This document shows positions 36,856-49,451 of a DNA stretch of 64,000 bases, piece by piece. The notes under the pieces were generated by a model, which had not been told where the DNA came from, searched no databases, and saw only the letters and a list, made by a program, of their open reading frames with translations. This stretch comes from Paramarasmius palmivorus. Lineage: Eukaryota; Basidiomycota; Agaricomycetes; Agaricales; Marasmiaceae. The stretch's first letter is position 1, and each line of letters begins with the position of its first letter. The DNA lies in NCBI GenBank assembly GCA_037176845.1, contig JAYKXP010000022.1, positions 124,001 through 188,000 on the forward strand, in the 5' to 3' direction. The translations under genes were made by a program, and so were the position numbers.

Positions 36856-39800
36856 CTACTTCCCCTTCTCCCCCTTCCCCTTCTTCTCCTTCTCCTCATC
36901 ACTCTCAACATCCCCCTCCGAATCACCCGTCAAAAACCCCATCAACGCCCTCAATCCTCTCGGCCCAAGCGTCCTCTTCGCAAAACAAATATACACAGGA
37001 TCCTCAATCGCTCCCATTTTTGCTCTAAATTCTGATTTACCCATTAGTTTGAGTTCTGTCGCCAGGACCTGTATTCTCACACCTCAGCACACACGGAGAG
37101 GGAGAAAGAGAGAAGGAAGGGGACAAACCTGATACAAATGCTCCATACTCCTAACCAAAAACCCTTCTCTACTAAACCCATGTACGGCCTCGAGCGTCGC
37201 TCGTGCACCAGCACCGAATGTGACGCTACGTGCGCCCAGGGAGGCGGCGGTGTCTAGCGCGGTGAGGACTGTGTATTCGATTGTCCCGCTATTGATGCGT
37301 TAGCGTTAATTTCTTCTCCAACAAGGAAGGAAGGAAGACTCACTTTGGCGCTCCAGGAAAATCCAAAGCCCATTTCACCTGATACCCATTCCTCGGCGCC
37401 AATTCCGTGAGTACGACCAACGCATGCACCTCCTGATTCTCCCATTTCGATCCCGAACTCGCACTCGTCGCGGTGTTGGAAGAGGTAACACTCAACACAT
37501 CACTACCACTCGCCACTGGACTCTTCGCACTATCCACAGTCGGAACGTTACTCTTCACTCCACTCGACATACTCATCTCTTCCTCTCCTTCTCCTTCCTT
37601 CTTGCTCGATCTCAACGCCAGCTTCTCCCCAGACCCCGACCCCGACCCCGACCCCTTGGGCCCAACAGCAACAAAATAAATCCGATGCTCCATATCCCTC
37701 CACGGTCTAACATCCGTCAAATGCACCTGTTTACCCTTCTTCTTCCTATCCTTAACCCAATCACCCAACCGCACATCAATCTTCTTCCTCAACTCCGCCG
37801 GTACCTCTTCTCCTTGCCCACCTACACCCTTCCCCGGAGCGTACTCCAACACCCTTACGCCTTCTTTCTTCGCTCGTCTAACTTTCTTCGCCACAACAGC
37901 ATCCTCTTTCGCTTTATTATCGACAGGGTCGGTACGGTCTTCTGCGACGCACGAAACACACCTCCATCCAAAATCACCTCCTAAAACACCTTCGACATCC
38001 CTAGACACCAATATCCAAATCGTCTTCCCAATTTCTTTCTTAACCCACGGTAAGAAAGCATGTATAACCTCCCCATACTGTCTCCCATCACACAACGGAT
38101 CTCCGACGACGATTGCGTAGCCTTTACTCCTAACGAACCCCACAGCTGCACCCGTCTGTCGATGTCTCCAAACGCGGAACCGTGTATCCGTCCAAGAAGT
38201 GTTGGACGCGTCGCCGTAGTTGGCTATAAGCTTCTCGAGAGGCATCTTCTCGTTGACCTCTTCATCGGAGGTAGGCGTATCGTCGTGTTCCCAAGGCGGA
38301 TGAAGGGTATCACACTCGGGGTGTCGGAGACCTGGAGGTGAAAAGTCTGGTACGAGTGATTTGGGGTCTCGAGGGAAGAGTGAGGCGTGTCGGATGTCGG
38401 GGAGTGCGAGGAGAAGCATGAGGAGTCGTTCGAGGCCGATGCCGCCGCCTGCGTGTGGTGGCTAGTTGTGTGTCTCGTTAGAAAGAAAGGTTATAAAGAA
38501 AAGAAAGAGGAAAGACACGTACACAACCAAATCGGAATCCACCAACGTATTCACGTAGCGCCCCACGCACGTCGATACCCAGTTCACCCATCCTCTTCTC
38601 GAGGAACTTTGCATCGTGGATTCTTTGTCCACCAGTGAGAATCTCCTGCCCTCGAAGGAAAATATCGAACGTGTTGGTGAACCGTCCGTCTTGGGGATCT
38701 GGCATCGCATAAAACGGTCTGGGGCCCGCAGGGAATTTATCTAGGATGAAGTAATCTGTCTTATACTTCTCCTTGACGAGTTTCCCTAGTTGGATTTCAT
38801 CTCGGGTACCTAAATCCTCGAGCTCGGAAGGAGGCTCCCCAGTATCCGGGTCTACCCAGCCTGAATCCCGAAGCATCGCTATACCTTCAGAGAACTTGAG
38901 TACAGGCGTCTCATCCAACCAAACAAGATCTTCATGCGGGTAGGCGGATTTGACAAACTCCACCTCCTTCCTACGCTTCTCATACACCGCACCAAAAATC
39001 GCTTTCAACGTCCCGTCGATGACGCGTAACGCTTCGTGGTAGTGTTGCTCCAATACCATCTCCAAATCCAGACCCGTAAACTCCGTTAGGTGTCGATGCG
39101 TGTTGGAGTTTTCGGCTCTGAAAACTGGGCCGACTTCATACACTTTCCCAAAATCGGCGCTAATCGACATTTGTTTGCCCAATTGCGGACTTTGTGCCAG
39201 GAAAGCTTTGCGACCAAAGTACTTGACTGCAAAGACGGATGAACCGGACTCGGTAGCACCAGCTTGGAGCTTGGGTGTATGGATCTCGAGAAACCCGAGC
39301 TGGTCGAGGTGAGAGCGGAACGCGTGGGTGATAGTCGATTGAATACGGAATATAGATTGTGAAACTGGTGTTCGGAGGTCAATTATCCTATTCGCACCGT
39401 CTAAACGTGTTCGATCGCTTAGATGGTGTACTGTGTCGTCTGGTTTCTTGGATAAATCATCTGCGTAGACCGTAAACGGTACAGCCTGCGTGGGCTCGTT
39501 AATAAGGTGCATGGACGTGAGGTGAATTTCGAGGTCGTGGATTGTCGTGCTTTGGATTGGGGAAAGAGGGCGTTTAAGGGTACCGGAGACTAGGATGAAG
39601 GATTCTGGTTTGAGATGTTCGGCCCATCGGACAAAGGTTTCGGAGACGACGCCTTCGTGGACTTGGAGAACGGCTTGGATGGTTGTGAGTTGTTGACGGA
39701 GGACCATGAATGTTAGTTTAGGTCCCACAGGTCGATGGGTGTGGATTCTAGCTCGGAAAGTCACATCCTTGCCTTCCCATTCCCCAGTAGAAGAGAGGAT

Positions 39801-40121
39801 TTCGTCGATTGAAAAAGTGACTTTATGTTCCTCCTTCTTCTCTTCGACTTCAACTAGCGGTAATACACCATACCGCGCTCGGATCTCGGGTGGTTCAGCT
39901 TCATAGGCTTTCTCGAATTCCTCTTTCCGCTTGTTCTCTTCTTTGACTAGACGTTTCTCTGTATCACGTTTTTGCTCGATACGTTCTAGTTCGCGAGAGA
40001 GTCGGGAAGATGTTTGGATGTCGGCTAAGGATGATTGGGAAGCTGCTTTGGAGTGGGATGGTGATGAAGATGGGGAAAGACGGGATTTGACTTTTTGGAG
40101 GGCTGTTTTGATTGAGGACAT
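36856..40121 (-). CDS. erdS: Ergosteryl-3beta-O-L-aspartate synthase (AspRS-DUF2156 fusion)
   Basis: Four exons (38523-40121, 37344-38461, 37129-37288, 36856-37068) give 1,029 residues. The N-terminal two thirds are a class II aspartyl-tRNA synthetase: OB-fold ([14 protein letters not shown]), motif 2 region ([19 protein letters not shown]), SDRTRLD, and motif 3 (GIGLERLLM) completed across intron 1. The chain continues without a stop into a GNAT-like DUF2156 domain ([50 protein letters not shown]). This exact fusion is the known fungal ErdS, which charges tRNA-Asp and moves Asp onto ergosterol. Start MSSIKTAL at 40121; an in-frame ATG lies at 40163. Low-complexity linkers (a GSG run, and a K/E-rich C-terminus) are normal. 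No ErdH-type hydrolase gene is next to it. Confidence 0.9.
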
Positions 40122-40963
40122 GGCCCTCAGCGCAAGGAGTGAGTAGAGTAGGTGGTTTGGCAAGTGAGACAGAAGGCGTTTTATTAAAGTTGAAGGTTAA
40201 TCACATACGTCACGCATACGTCATATGTCCTAACTACCGACGCGTTTCGAATGTTCCCCTTGGCCCTGAACGAGAAAAAGACGCGGTCAACGATTGTTTG
40301 AGAATATGTATGCTGGATATATAACATAGACGAGGTATCGTTATGGGATCTGCTTGAACACTCTTGTGCGGGATCGCCAACCACTCAAAACGCTTGGATA
40401 TCAACGCGCTTTTTTGCAACGACGTCATCTCTTATCTGATAACTAGTCAACCTCCCCGTCATCCTCTCCACGGTAGCAATTGTAACCACTCGCTTCCGGA
40501 TACATGAAAACCGTCACTTTCAACCTCATCCGCAGCTATCGGACCTTGTATGACGACTCGGAGCATGCAACCTGCCAGCTAGTACTACACCGGACCTTGT
40601 ACCCCTTGCCCTGTAGCGTCACCAAAGGGTAATAACACTTCACAGTTCGCTTCAATGGTATTACAAAGTACACTACTTCCGTACAGTACATGCGAAGAAT
40701 GAAGAAAACGTTCCGATCTGTTCCAGTCCATACAACAAGTTCATTAATACCTTACGCAGAAGTCTTTCAAGTTGCCGGAATCAAGAGTAAGAGCCACACA
40801 AGTACAGATTACACTTCGCTTCAATGACATTCATTACATTCAAAAAAAGAATCCAAAGTACACTAATTCCGTACAGTACATGCGAAGAATGAAGGAAACG
40901 TTCCAATCCAATCCAGTCCGTATTCATACAACAAAAAAATGTCCTTCAGGGTCATTACATCGT
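40122..40963. other. Spacer between ErdS and the HAM1-like gene
   Basis: Promoter side of the ErdS gene and 3' side of the HAM1-like gene. Apart from the direct repeat described separately, no feature was recognised. Confidence 0.4.
40648..40937. repeat. Direct repeat of about 95-120 bases, two copies
   Basis: 40648-40742 and 40815-40937 share TTCGCTTCAATG, AAAGTACACTA, TTCCGTACAGTACATGCGAA and GAATGAAG(A/G)AAACGTTCC, then CCAGTCC and CATACAACAA. The second copy carries about 20 extra bases near its start. It is a local duplication in the 3' flank of the HAM1-like gene. Confidence 0.8.
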
Positions 40964-43900
40964 TCAAGCAGCAGTCTTCGCCGGAGTCGCAGGCTCATGC
41001 ACCAACACGTCAAATCTACCCAAAAAAAAAAACACCCGTCAGCACGCCACTCAAACCGAAAAACACGAAAAAGCGAGAAAAATGTACTCACGCATTACTC
41101 CTCCACCCTTCCTTCCCATCTCCCTTCTCAATCAACCTCTCCTTCTCCGCCTGCCTATTCACCCATCCAGCCGGATTCCCTTCCTTCGCAAGAATCGAAT
41201 CCCGTTTATTCGACACAACCTTGAACTGACTCTGTGACGAACTCGACGTCTGCATCGACGCTCCGCCCGAAGTGACAGACATCGTGTCGTCTTTCTTGCG
41301 TTTAAAGGCCTGTTCACGCATCAGCTTCCTGTTTGCGTTGGTAGAAAAGGGTGAGGAAAGGACGCGTACCTCCTGCATAGCCTTAATCTTCCCAATCTGC
41401 TCCGCCTCTCCCTCGACATCCCCAGCTCCAGCCTTCTTCTGCGCCTCCTCCATACGATCTCTTACAGCAACCAACTCTTCTCCAATCCACCCAAGTCCAC
41501 TCTCAACACCACCAGCAACGGCTTTCTGGATCTGTTTCTTTACTAGACCCATCATAATCGGCTGTCCGTTCATCAGCATCGCCCAAGAAGGTTTTTTTTT
41601 AAAAAAGCGAAACGCACCTTGAGAGTCTTATAAAGCACATCATGCTTCGAATCCCTAATCGAAAACTTGAGCGTGTCCAACTTGACTTGAACACTCTTGA
41701 CAGCAAACAACGTCGTAGGATCCGAGGTATTCGTCAAATGCACATTAACCGTCATACCCTCACCGCCTAGAACGACATCCGCGAGACCAGAGTCTGTAAT
41801 CTTGATCGCACCAGATTTCTTCTTAAAGTAAAACGCGACATCGCGCATGTCTGCTTGGATTTGTCCGAGCGTGAGGATGAATTCGTGGCGGTTGGCTTCT
41901 TGGGCTGCATGATCGTCATTAGCAGCGTATTAATTGGAGACTAGAGAAAGCGCTCACCCTTGTTAATAGTCGGATACGGACTAAACTTGACCCAATTATG
42001 CGTCTCAATATCAACCGTGTTCGGGAACAAGTTGCGTCCCGACAAGGTCAAATTCTCCACGACAAGGTCAAACGCTTCATCCGTGTACTCGATTCGCGGG
42101 ATAGGGATGTATCCGACCTGCATAACGCGTCCAATTAGAATCAACTCACGCGAGAGGAAGGAAGAAATACCTTTTCGATCAACACAGGCAGAATAACACT
42201 CCTCACATCATTCCACAACGGTTTCTTAAACTTCAAATGACCTTCGCCATCATCCGAGAACAGGAGATCCTTCGTGAGCCTCTGCACATCCGTGCCCAAC
42301 CTACGCAGTTACATCAGCACATGCCCAATTTAAACGAAACACGAGAAACAAAAACACTCACCTGCGATTAACATCATCCTCAGCAACACCCTTAACCCAC
42401 TCCCCAGCACCATCAAACACCAAATCAAAATGATCCCTATACTTGCCCCTAATACCCTTATTCCTCTCCTCCGGCTTCTTCCCAGCAATCATCTCACCAT
42501 CCGGCCCAACAACAGCAGCCGTACCCAAAATCGGTGCTCCCTTCTGCTTGTCCGCAGGTACCACCGAAGACTGATCAACATTCCCAGCACCATAAAACAC
42601 CCTTCCTTCATCAACTAACTCCCTACCTCGTCTCTCACACCTCTCTTCAAGAACGTATCCAGGTTCTTTTACGACTTTTTCAGCCCAATCACCTACTTCT
42701 TTCCACCACGCACGTAGTTCTTCGTCGCGTTTCGCGTCGTCGATTAAAGCGTTGATGGGATCCCAAATGTATTGTTCGAGGGATTTACCATTCGCGAAAC
42801 GTTCGAGGATGACGCGCAGCTGAGCAAGCGTTTCTTGGAGTTGAGTGTTGTTACCAACGGACGAGTTGGCTGTGTCGGTTTGGGAAGAGGCGATGGTACG
42901 ACCGTGGGATGCGTATTCGCGAATATAGGAGATGAGCCATTCGAGGGATTCTTGGTAGTCGGGGTGTTTTTGGCATTCGATGATGACCTGCGTTGAGAAA
43001 AGTTGTCAGCTTTGTGAAGTGAAGATAACCCAGGAGAAACTAACCTTCTTCAAACGATAAATAAACTGATCCCTACGCTCCTCAGGGAAATACTCCTCCG
43101 TCAAAAACTCTTTACCACGAGTGTAATGCTCCTTGGCTTTATCTTGATGTTCCTGGGGTACATTCGACGAGATACCGTCCTATCAACGCGATCGCTCAAC
43201 ACCGCGCACAAAACGGTTAAAAGCGGAACAAACTCACCCTCATACCACCAATCATACGTCCAACTAGACCCTTCTTCTTGACTTCTTCGCCAGCTTCCTT
43301 AGCCTCACCAGTACTCGAGACATCGGTAGCCCCAGCCTCGACCTTTGCGTGGTCCTTCAACGCGCTGACACCTTCCTTCGAAGGGTCGGCGGCTACAGCT
43401 TGAGCATGGGCTTTAGCGGGGTCGGAGGTTGGAGGTGGTGCTTCGCCTGGGAGACGAGCTTTCACCATTCCAGAGGCGCCTAAAGATCGTCAGCTTACCA
43501 GAAACCCAGAGAAACTTGGTACAAAACTTACCCTTCTCATCCTTCTCCCTCTTCAGCTTCTCTTCCTTCGTCTCGCCCTGAACAAACTGTTCACCACTAT
43601 GCGCCTCATCGACATCACGCAACTTTTCCTCGCCCGGTGCGATTCCCTCAGAAGCCTTCACGAGACCTTTGGAAAGGAGATCACGCCCAATGACAGAGAA
43701 ATCCGTCACGAGCTTGCGTGCTTCAGAGTTGGTAAGGAGGAGGTGCAAGAGCGTTCGAACGTGTTGAACGGCCTTGTCAGCGTCGGCCTTGGCTTTATCC
43801 TTCTCCACAGGCGCTAAGATCCCAAATCAGGTTCAGCGAGATCAAAAAAAGGCGGGAACTCGAGGACTCACCGCTACCATCCTTATTAACAATATCCCCC

Positions 43901-44250
43901 AACTCAACCTGTCGCGTAGACCAAATCCACTCCTGGATCAACTCATCGTTGTTCTTCCTCTTGATCATCAAACGAAGTGTTCCTAGGATATCTTTAACAT
44001 CCTGAATCATCCGACGACCTTCTTTGGACAGTTTGTCGGTAGGAACAGGGGAATGAGTCAACGCGTAGTTGAGCCACGAGTCTAGTTGGGCGTTGGTAGG
44101 TAATTTGGAGGAACGTAAAGCGAGGATTGTGGTGTACAAGTTGAGTTTACGATCTACATCGGCGTCTTTGGCGGCTTTGTCGACGGGGTCGGTTACGCTG
44201 CCTTTGGCGGGGTGGGCGGAGATATCTTTGGGTGCGGGGGGTAGAGACAT
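40964..44250 (-). CDS. HAM1-like protein (fungal lipid-transfer/BPI-like family)
   Basis: About 950 residues from about ten exons, start MSLPPAPKD at 44250. The N-terminal half is helical and charged (LRSSKLPTNAQLDSWLNYAL, DILGTLRLMIKRKN, VQHVRTLLHLLLTNSEARKL, FIYRLKKVIIECQKHPDYQ). The C-terminal half is beta-rich (VGYIPIPRIEYTDEAFDLVV, NLFPNTVDIETHNWVKFSP, VHLTNTSDPTTLFAVKSVQV). This matches the paired HAM1 N- and C-terminal domains of fungi. The last intron, after 41091 in plus coordinates, moves the stop to 40964 and adds FDVLVHEPATPAKTAA; without it the frame ends at 41088. Molecular role unproven; membrane-lipid association is inferred from the fold family. Confidence 0.8.
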
Positions 44251-44869
44251 CGTGGTGGTGGTTATGGTTGGAAAGGGTTTTCTAAAGTTGGAATTGGAAG
44301 ATGGTTGAGGTTATAAACGAGATGGGGCGTCATAAGTGCGTCATTGGTTTACATACTGGTAATAGTGCTCGATCGCCTCGCGGGTGAGACGTTCTTGTTC
44401 GCTTTACCTCCTATCCTGGTGAAATCGCGCGGATAGTCGAGAGTTTGGCGCATCGATCTGTATACGTAGCTGGTTGGCTTGAATGAGGTTTTTGCCTATC
44501 GATGACTTCCCTGAATCAGCTGCAGGGTGCGTTTTGAGCGTATTTGGGGGCTTCTTAGCATCATGGAGAACGTGGAGAACGTGTTGCGCAGCTGAGTACG
44601 CGTGATGTCATACGAAACGAAACTTGTCACGTGTAGTAAACATTTTTTTCTCTCCGCGAATATCAGAATCTCAGTTCTGATTCTTCTATGTGTGTTTAGA
44701 GTTTTAGCTGGGAACATATCTGTAGAGAAGATCTTAGCGGTCAGCTGGGGAGATTGTTATTGAAGTGGAAAAATACGCACGCGGCACAATCCAGTAGTAG
44801 CGGTTCCAGAGGATGTCAAGATTCCTCTCAGCCTGTCAATGTCGACTGCAGTACACCCATAAATACCAC
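44251..44869. other. 5' flank of the HAM1-like gene
   Basis: No coding region seen. It holds the HAM1-like promoter and lies outside the duplicated block. Confidence 0.4.
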
Positions 44870-45778
44870 CTGGCGAGCGACAATGCGACAGCCACATACG
44901 TATTTCGAGCCCAACGTCCGAATTCCGCGCACTAAACGGTAGCTATAACACACCACTCCAACGGTGGGGCCTTAACCGACGTGCATCTGTCGATTGGTGA
45001 CAGTAAGAATGTACATCCATGAAGCTAAGAGCCGAAGGCCGAAGATACGGAGACCATACACCTGAAAACATAGCACTGGGTGAATAAGACTTGGGAATAA
45101 ATTTGCATTTTCCAGACTGACCGCATGCTTAAAGCTTGAGGTGTGAAGCGCGCTTTTGTTGATAGAGCTGCTGTAGACCTGTGGCCGATCCTTAGGTGAC
45201 GATGGCAAGCATGTACTAAGGAGGCATTCTCAGCCTTGAAACGACACTCTTTTTCAGCTAGAGCACCGGTAACGAAATCGAGAAGGCTCACCTTGAAATT
45301 AATCCTATTGTATTTGATTCTAGTTTTCCCATAATTCGAGATATCAAGAGCAGCAGTTCAGTATACCGTTCTGAGTCATCGTGGAAGGAAAGGAAGCCAT
45401 ATTAGATTTCGGAAGCGAATTTCATTTATTTACGCGTTGTTTGCGTCCACCACTTTGCTCCGACTCAATACCGTCCATATCTTCTACCCAGCAGACCTCT
45501 AGGAAAGGAGGAGAATTAAAGTTGCCTGTGTCTAGGAAAGCTGGGATTTGGTGCGTGGTTCAAAGTTTCTGCGTAATGACACGCTGCTTAACAACCAAGA
45601 AGCAAATTGCAGGGCAACATCTTCGAATTTCTCTCGAGTAGTGCTAGGTAACGCATACAGCAGGATACACTCCAGAACACCTCTTAAAAACCAAAGAGAC
45701 CCATAAATTGTTGCTCCGAATTCTTCCAGCTGCATGTTCAGCCCTTCACTTCGGTCACGGTGTTCCCATTACTTCCCA
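44870..45778. repeat. Duplicate R, right copy (inverted relative to 27766-28605)
   Basis: Similar in reverse complement to the left R along most of its length, with small indels. It ends at 45735-45778 with the first codons of the RRM-like gene (TGCATGTTCAGCCCTTCACTTCGGTCACGG on the plus strand as split pieces), after which similarity to that gene stops and the Ste12-kinase sequence begins. Confidence 0.75.
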
Positions 45779-45843
45779 AAACAAATAGGAACAGGTACAA
45801 TCTTTGCCTGGGCGCTTCACCTTTGCCTCATTGCCTCATTGCA

Positions 45844-48800
45844 ATGAGTATGTATCATCAATTCACTGTCACTCGCACGTCAGTGACACAGCTATACATC
45901 TCGGCAACAGCGCCAAGCAGAATTCCCGTCCTCGACGATAGCATGCACCCCCGTCACACCCTTCAGTTGGAAGTTGGTATTACTCCTTACAAACACGACC
46001 CACAAGAATATACAGCTCGTCCAAGGCAGGATCACCTCTTAGACTTTGTCCACAACCATGCCTCTTCCACCCACTCCTCTTTTTCCCAATCCTCGTCTTC
46101 AGTTACTCCCGGTCTTCCTCGTGGTCTCTCTCGGCCCTTAACGCACCAGGAGCAGGAGAAACTAGCGCATCTCGACAGACTCAAGTTTTTCCTGGCGCAT
46201 GCACCATCAAGATGGAATACAGGAAGCATCGGTCAAATTCCACAACATCCCCCGGGCCATACACCTTCACATCCGGCCTTGAATCGGTTTCTACTACCCT
46301 CACAGGAGTTTGTAACCTGCGCGTTATGGGATGGGTTGTATCATATAACGGGCACGGATATTGTCCGAGCCCTAGTCTATCGGTGCGTCTGCCCGCTTTC
46401 AGCGTTGCCATATGTCGTTAACCACTTTTGTAGGTTCGAAGCTTTTGGCCGACCTGTACGGCTTATGAAGAAGTTTGAAGAGGGTGTATTCAGTTATCTC
46501 AGATATCTTATGCCTGGGCAGGACGCTTGCCTGGAAGAGTCAAAGGTCTGTCGTCCTTTAAAAGTGGAAATCGTTCATTGTCTCACCCCAGTCTCCAGTC
46601 TCAGTTCCTGGACCTCCTTTTCAAGTACGAGTGCATCCGAACGCAAAAGAAGCAGAAGGTCTTCTACTGGTTTTCAGTGCCACATGATCGTTTATTCCTT
46701 GATGCCTTGGAGCGAGATCTCAAGCGAGAAAAGTAAGTCGGTCCTAATTCACACCGTTTTCGAAAGACATCTAACATGTTATTAGAATGGGTATTGAACC
46801 GACAACCGTTGTTGTCGGTGAACCTGCTGCCTCCTTCGTTTATGACGGCACGTTCAAACGCAGCCTTTACGATCAATTCGTCCGCGCCGCTGGTGGAAAA
46901 GAGGGCGAAGGTGATCTCGAGCGAGCTCTCAGGGGTTTGGAAGACCCTACTGGCATCGGTTCCTCAGCAATGCACGGTAGTCGCGGAGGGAATTTTGGCG
47001 CAGAAGATGGATATGACGGCGGTGCCTACACGTCAAACGACCATTTGGGAGTTTTGATGAACATGGGAATCGCCATGCCTCAGTTACCTTCTTCAGCAGC
47101 CCCTTTCGGTTCTGAATATTCGGAGCATAGAGGACAATTCAGTGACCGAAGAGACATCGGTCCTCGGGATGCCTCCTCAATGGGCTCTGAGCATGACGTG
47201 AACGATGGGGATGGTCGAGAGAGTTATGACGATGTATGGACATTTCTCAGCTCCATCACGAAGCATAACTAACGACTTGTATGTTTTTTAGGGTCAGCCT
47301 TTTGCGTTCGGTGTTCCTGTGGCAGGTGCAACACAGCCACCTTCTCAAACTTCTAGCTATGAACGGGGTTTCTATCATCCAGCAAACTTGCCTCCTTCCG
47401 GAGCCACTCAGGGAAACCCAGAGTGGCATCGCGATACTCCTAGCCCCGCGTTCAGTACTACTTCCGCTCCTTCGTTCGGCACACACCAGCGACCCCAATT
47501 CGACACTTCGCAGTCGTACACAGATTCTCAGTCCCAACGACCTGCATCACGTCCACAATCAGGTGTCTTTGACCTTTCCATACACGACAACGCGTCTAGT
47601 GGAAGCATCACCCCACCTTCGCACCAAGTCGCCTTCGATCATGGATCACTTCATCCCCCTGGTGTACCGTACAGCTCAGGCTCAGAAAGCGGAAGTCCGG
47701 CTTCTGCTTCATCCTCTTATTCCAGCAATTCCGGTATTCACTCTGCTATGCCTTCACCTGCAATGCCCATTCACACACACTCGATGGACACTGGGATGAA
47801 TGCTTTACCTCACGGACAGTCGGCTCTTCTTGGTTCATCACTCAATGGTGGACCTCAACGAAGAAACCGAAGCATGACTCCGAGTCTCTACGGAATTAGA
47901 CATCATGGACGTCCTCTCACCTCTTCAGGTCCATATCCCAGCGGATCACCTTCCGGGGGCAGACATTCACCTGGGTCGGAGTACGTGGGTGTTGGGTATC
48001 ATCCGCACGTTAATCGCGAGGGTCAGATTTGGACCAAATTCAAGCTTGGACCTAGAGAGAGCCAACGACTCCGCGATACTTTAATGCATGATGAAGACGC
48101 TATCCTTGAATTGTTGAACTCTGCTATAGAGTCGGATGGTGCCAAATTCAGAGAAGTACTTAGTCTGCAGGGTGAAGCTGCACAGAGGTGTGCAGACTTG
48201 ATTCAAGATGTATTCACCGTTCTACTGCTATGACCCCTGCTAATATGCGCTTTAAAGGTCCTTGACATGCGTGCTGCGGTTCAACATGAACGGACATATA
48301 GAGCCCAGCGACTACTCGTAAAGCTGTGTCAGGCTCAGGATATACTACCATCGTCTCTGTTCATCAAGGGTGTCTACAGGCAAGATATCGATGCCCATCT
48401 TGGTGGCTCATTTGGAGATATATACCGCGCAACGTATAAGGACTCAGACGTCGCCATAAAACGGATACGTATATTTCAGGACACAGCGGATAGGCATAAA
48501 CTTCAAAGGGTGCAGCCACTCACCTATTCTCTTGTAACACGTCTTACTGACAAGTCGTCACTGTAGGGTCTTTGTCGGGAAGCCATCCTCTGGCGAATGC
48601 TGAAGCATCCGTTCGTTCTACCCTTCTTGGGCGTGGACCCTGATACTTTCCCTGGGATGTTTTGCTTGGTATCGCCATATATGGCAAATGGAACGATTTT
48701 AAACCACTTGTTAAAAAGTGGTGGGATAGATGTCGATTTGAGGGTCAGTATCTTCTTTGCATTTTGGTTTGCTCACTTCGTGACACCTTTTCCTTTGGAC

Positions 48801-49451
48801 AGCTATCCGAGATCGCACAAGGTCTATCATACCTCCATTCGCAATCTGTTGTGCACGGTGATCTTCGCGGAGTACATTCAGTGCAATTTCTTTCTATTCA
48901 TAGGCTGATATAACAGTTTTCAGGCCAACATTCTTGTAGATTCAGATCGGCACGTGCGCATTGCCGATTTTGGGCTTACAGTGCTCTCAGACACAACAGT
49001 TGGCACCAATTCATCTCACCACGCTGGATCTGTACGATGGATGGCGCCTGAACTTCATTATCCAGCGAGTTGTGGTCTTACATTCTCCCAGAGGACGTTT
49101 GCCAGTGATGTTTATTCTTTCGCTTGCGTTTGCGTTGAAGTATGTCTTTCGTCTTCATTGAATGCTTCCCTGACACTTCTATCGGCCTAGCTGTACACCG
49201 GCAAAGCTCCCTTTGAGGACGCTCCGCATGATACAGCGGTATTACTCAGAGTTATAGCTAAGGAGAGACCAGCAAGACCCTCCCGAATAGGTGATTGGCT
49301 ATGGAACCTTGTGAATCTTTGCTGGAGTCACGATAGGGCTGAACGGCCGAGTATGTCCAAGGTCGTTGAGATAGTGCAGAACGGTGCGTTTTGTCTTTGT
49401 TTGTCAGGCTTGGGAGGTTTTTTATGTACTATCACAGCTGTCATCATTTAG
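45844..49451 (+). CDS. Ste12 DNA-binding domain fused to a TKL protein kinase
   Basis: One splice-consistent frame of about 1,040 residues and nine introns. Residues 70-260: STE homeodomain-like region (LDRLKFFLAHAPSRW, ALNRFLLPSQEFVTCALW, YHITGTDIVRAL, RFEAFGRPVRLMKKFEEGVF, KKQKVFYWFSVPHDRLF), then MGIEPTTVVVGEP as in Ste12. A long Ser/Pro/Gly-rich region follows (to RRNRSMTPSL). Without any intron the same open stretch (47292-48210) passes into a helical pre-kinase segment (FKLGPRESQRLRDTL) and then a kinase: LGGSFGDIYRA, VAIKRIRIF, VVHGDLRGANIL, IADFGL, WMAPELH. Lys, catalytic Asp, Asn and DFG are all present. The C2H2 fingers found at the C-terminus of filamentous-fungal Ste12 are absent. 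The start could be 45844 or MHPRH at 45943; the left copy favours the latter. The end is set at the TAG at 49449. Confidence 0.75.

Noticed and set aside
37424..38341. Plus-strand open frames opposite the ErdS DUF2156 region
   Set aside because: Antisense to a clearly conserved coding region; the products are low-complexity Arg/Pro-rich and have no domain.
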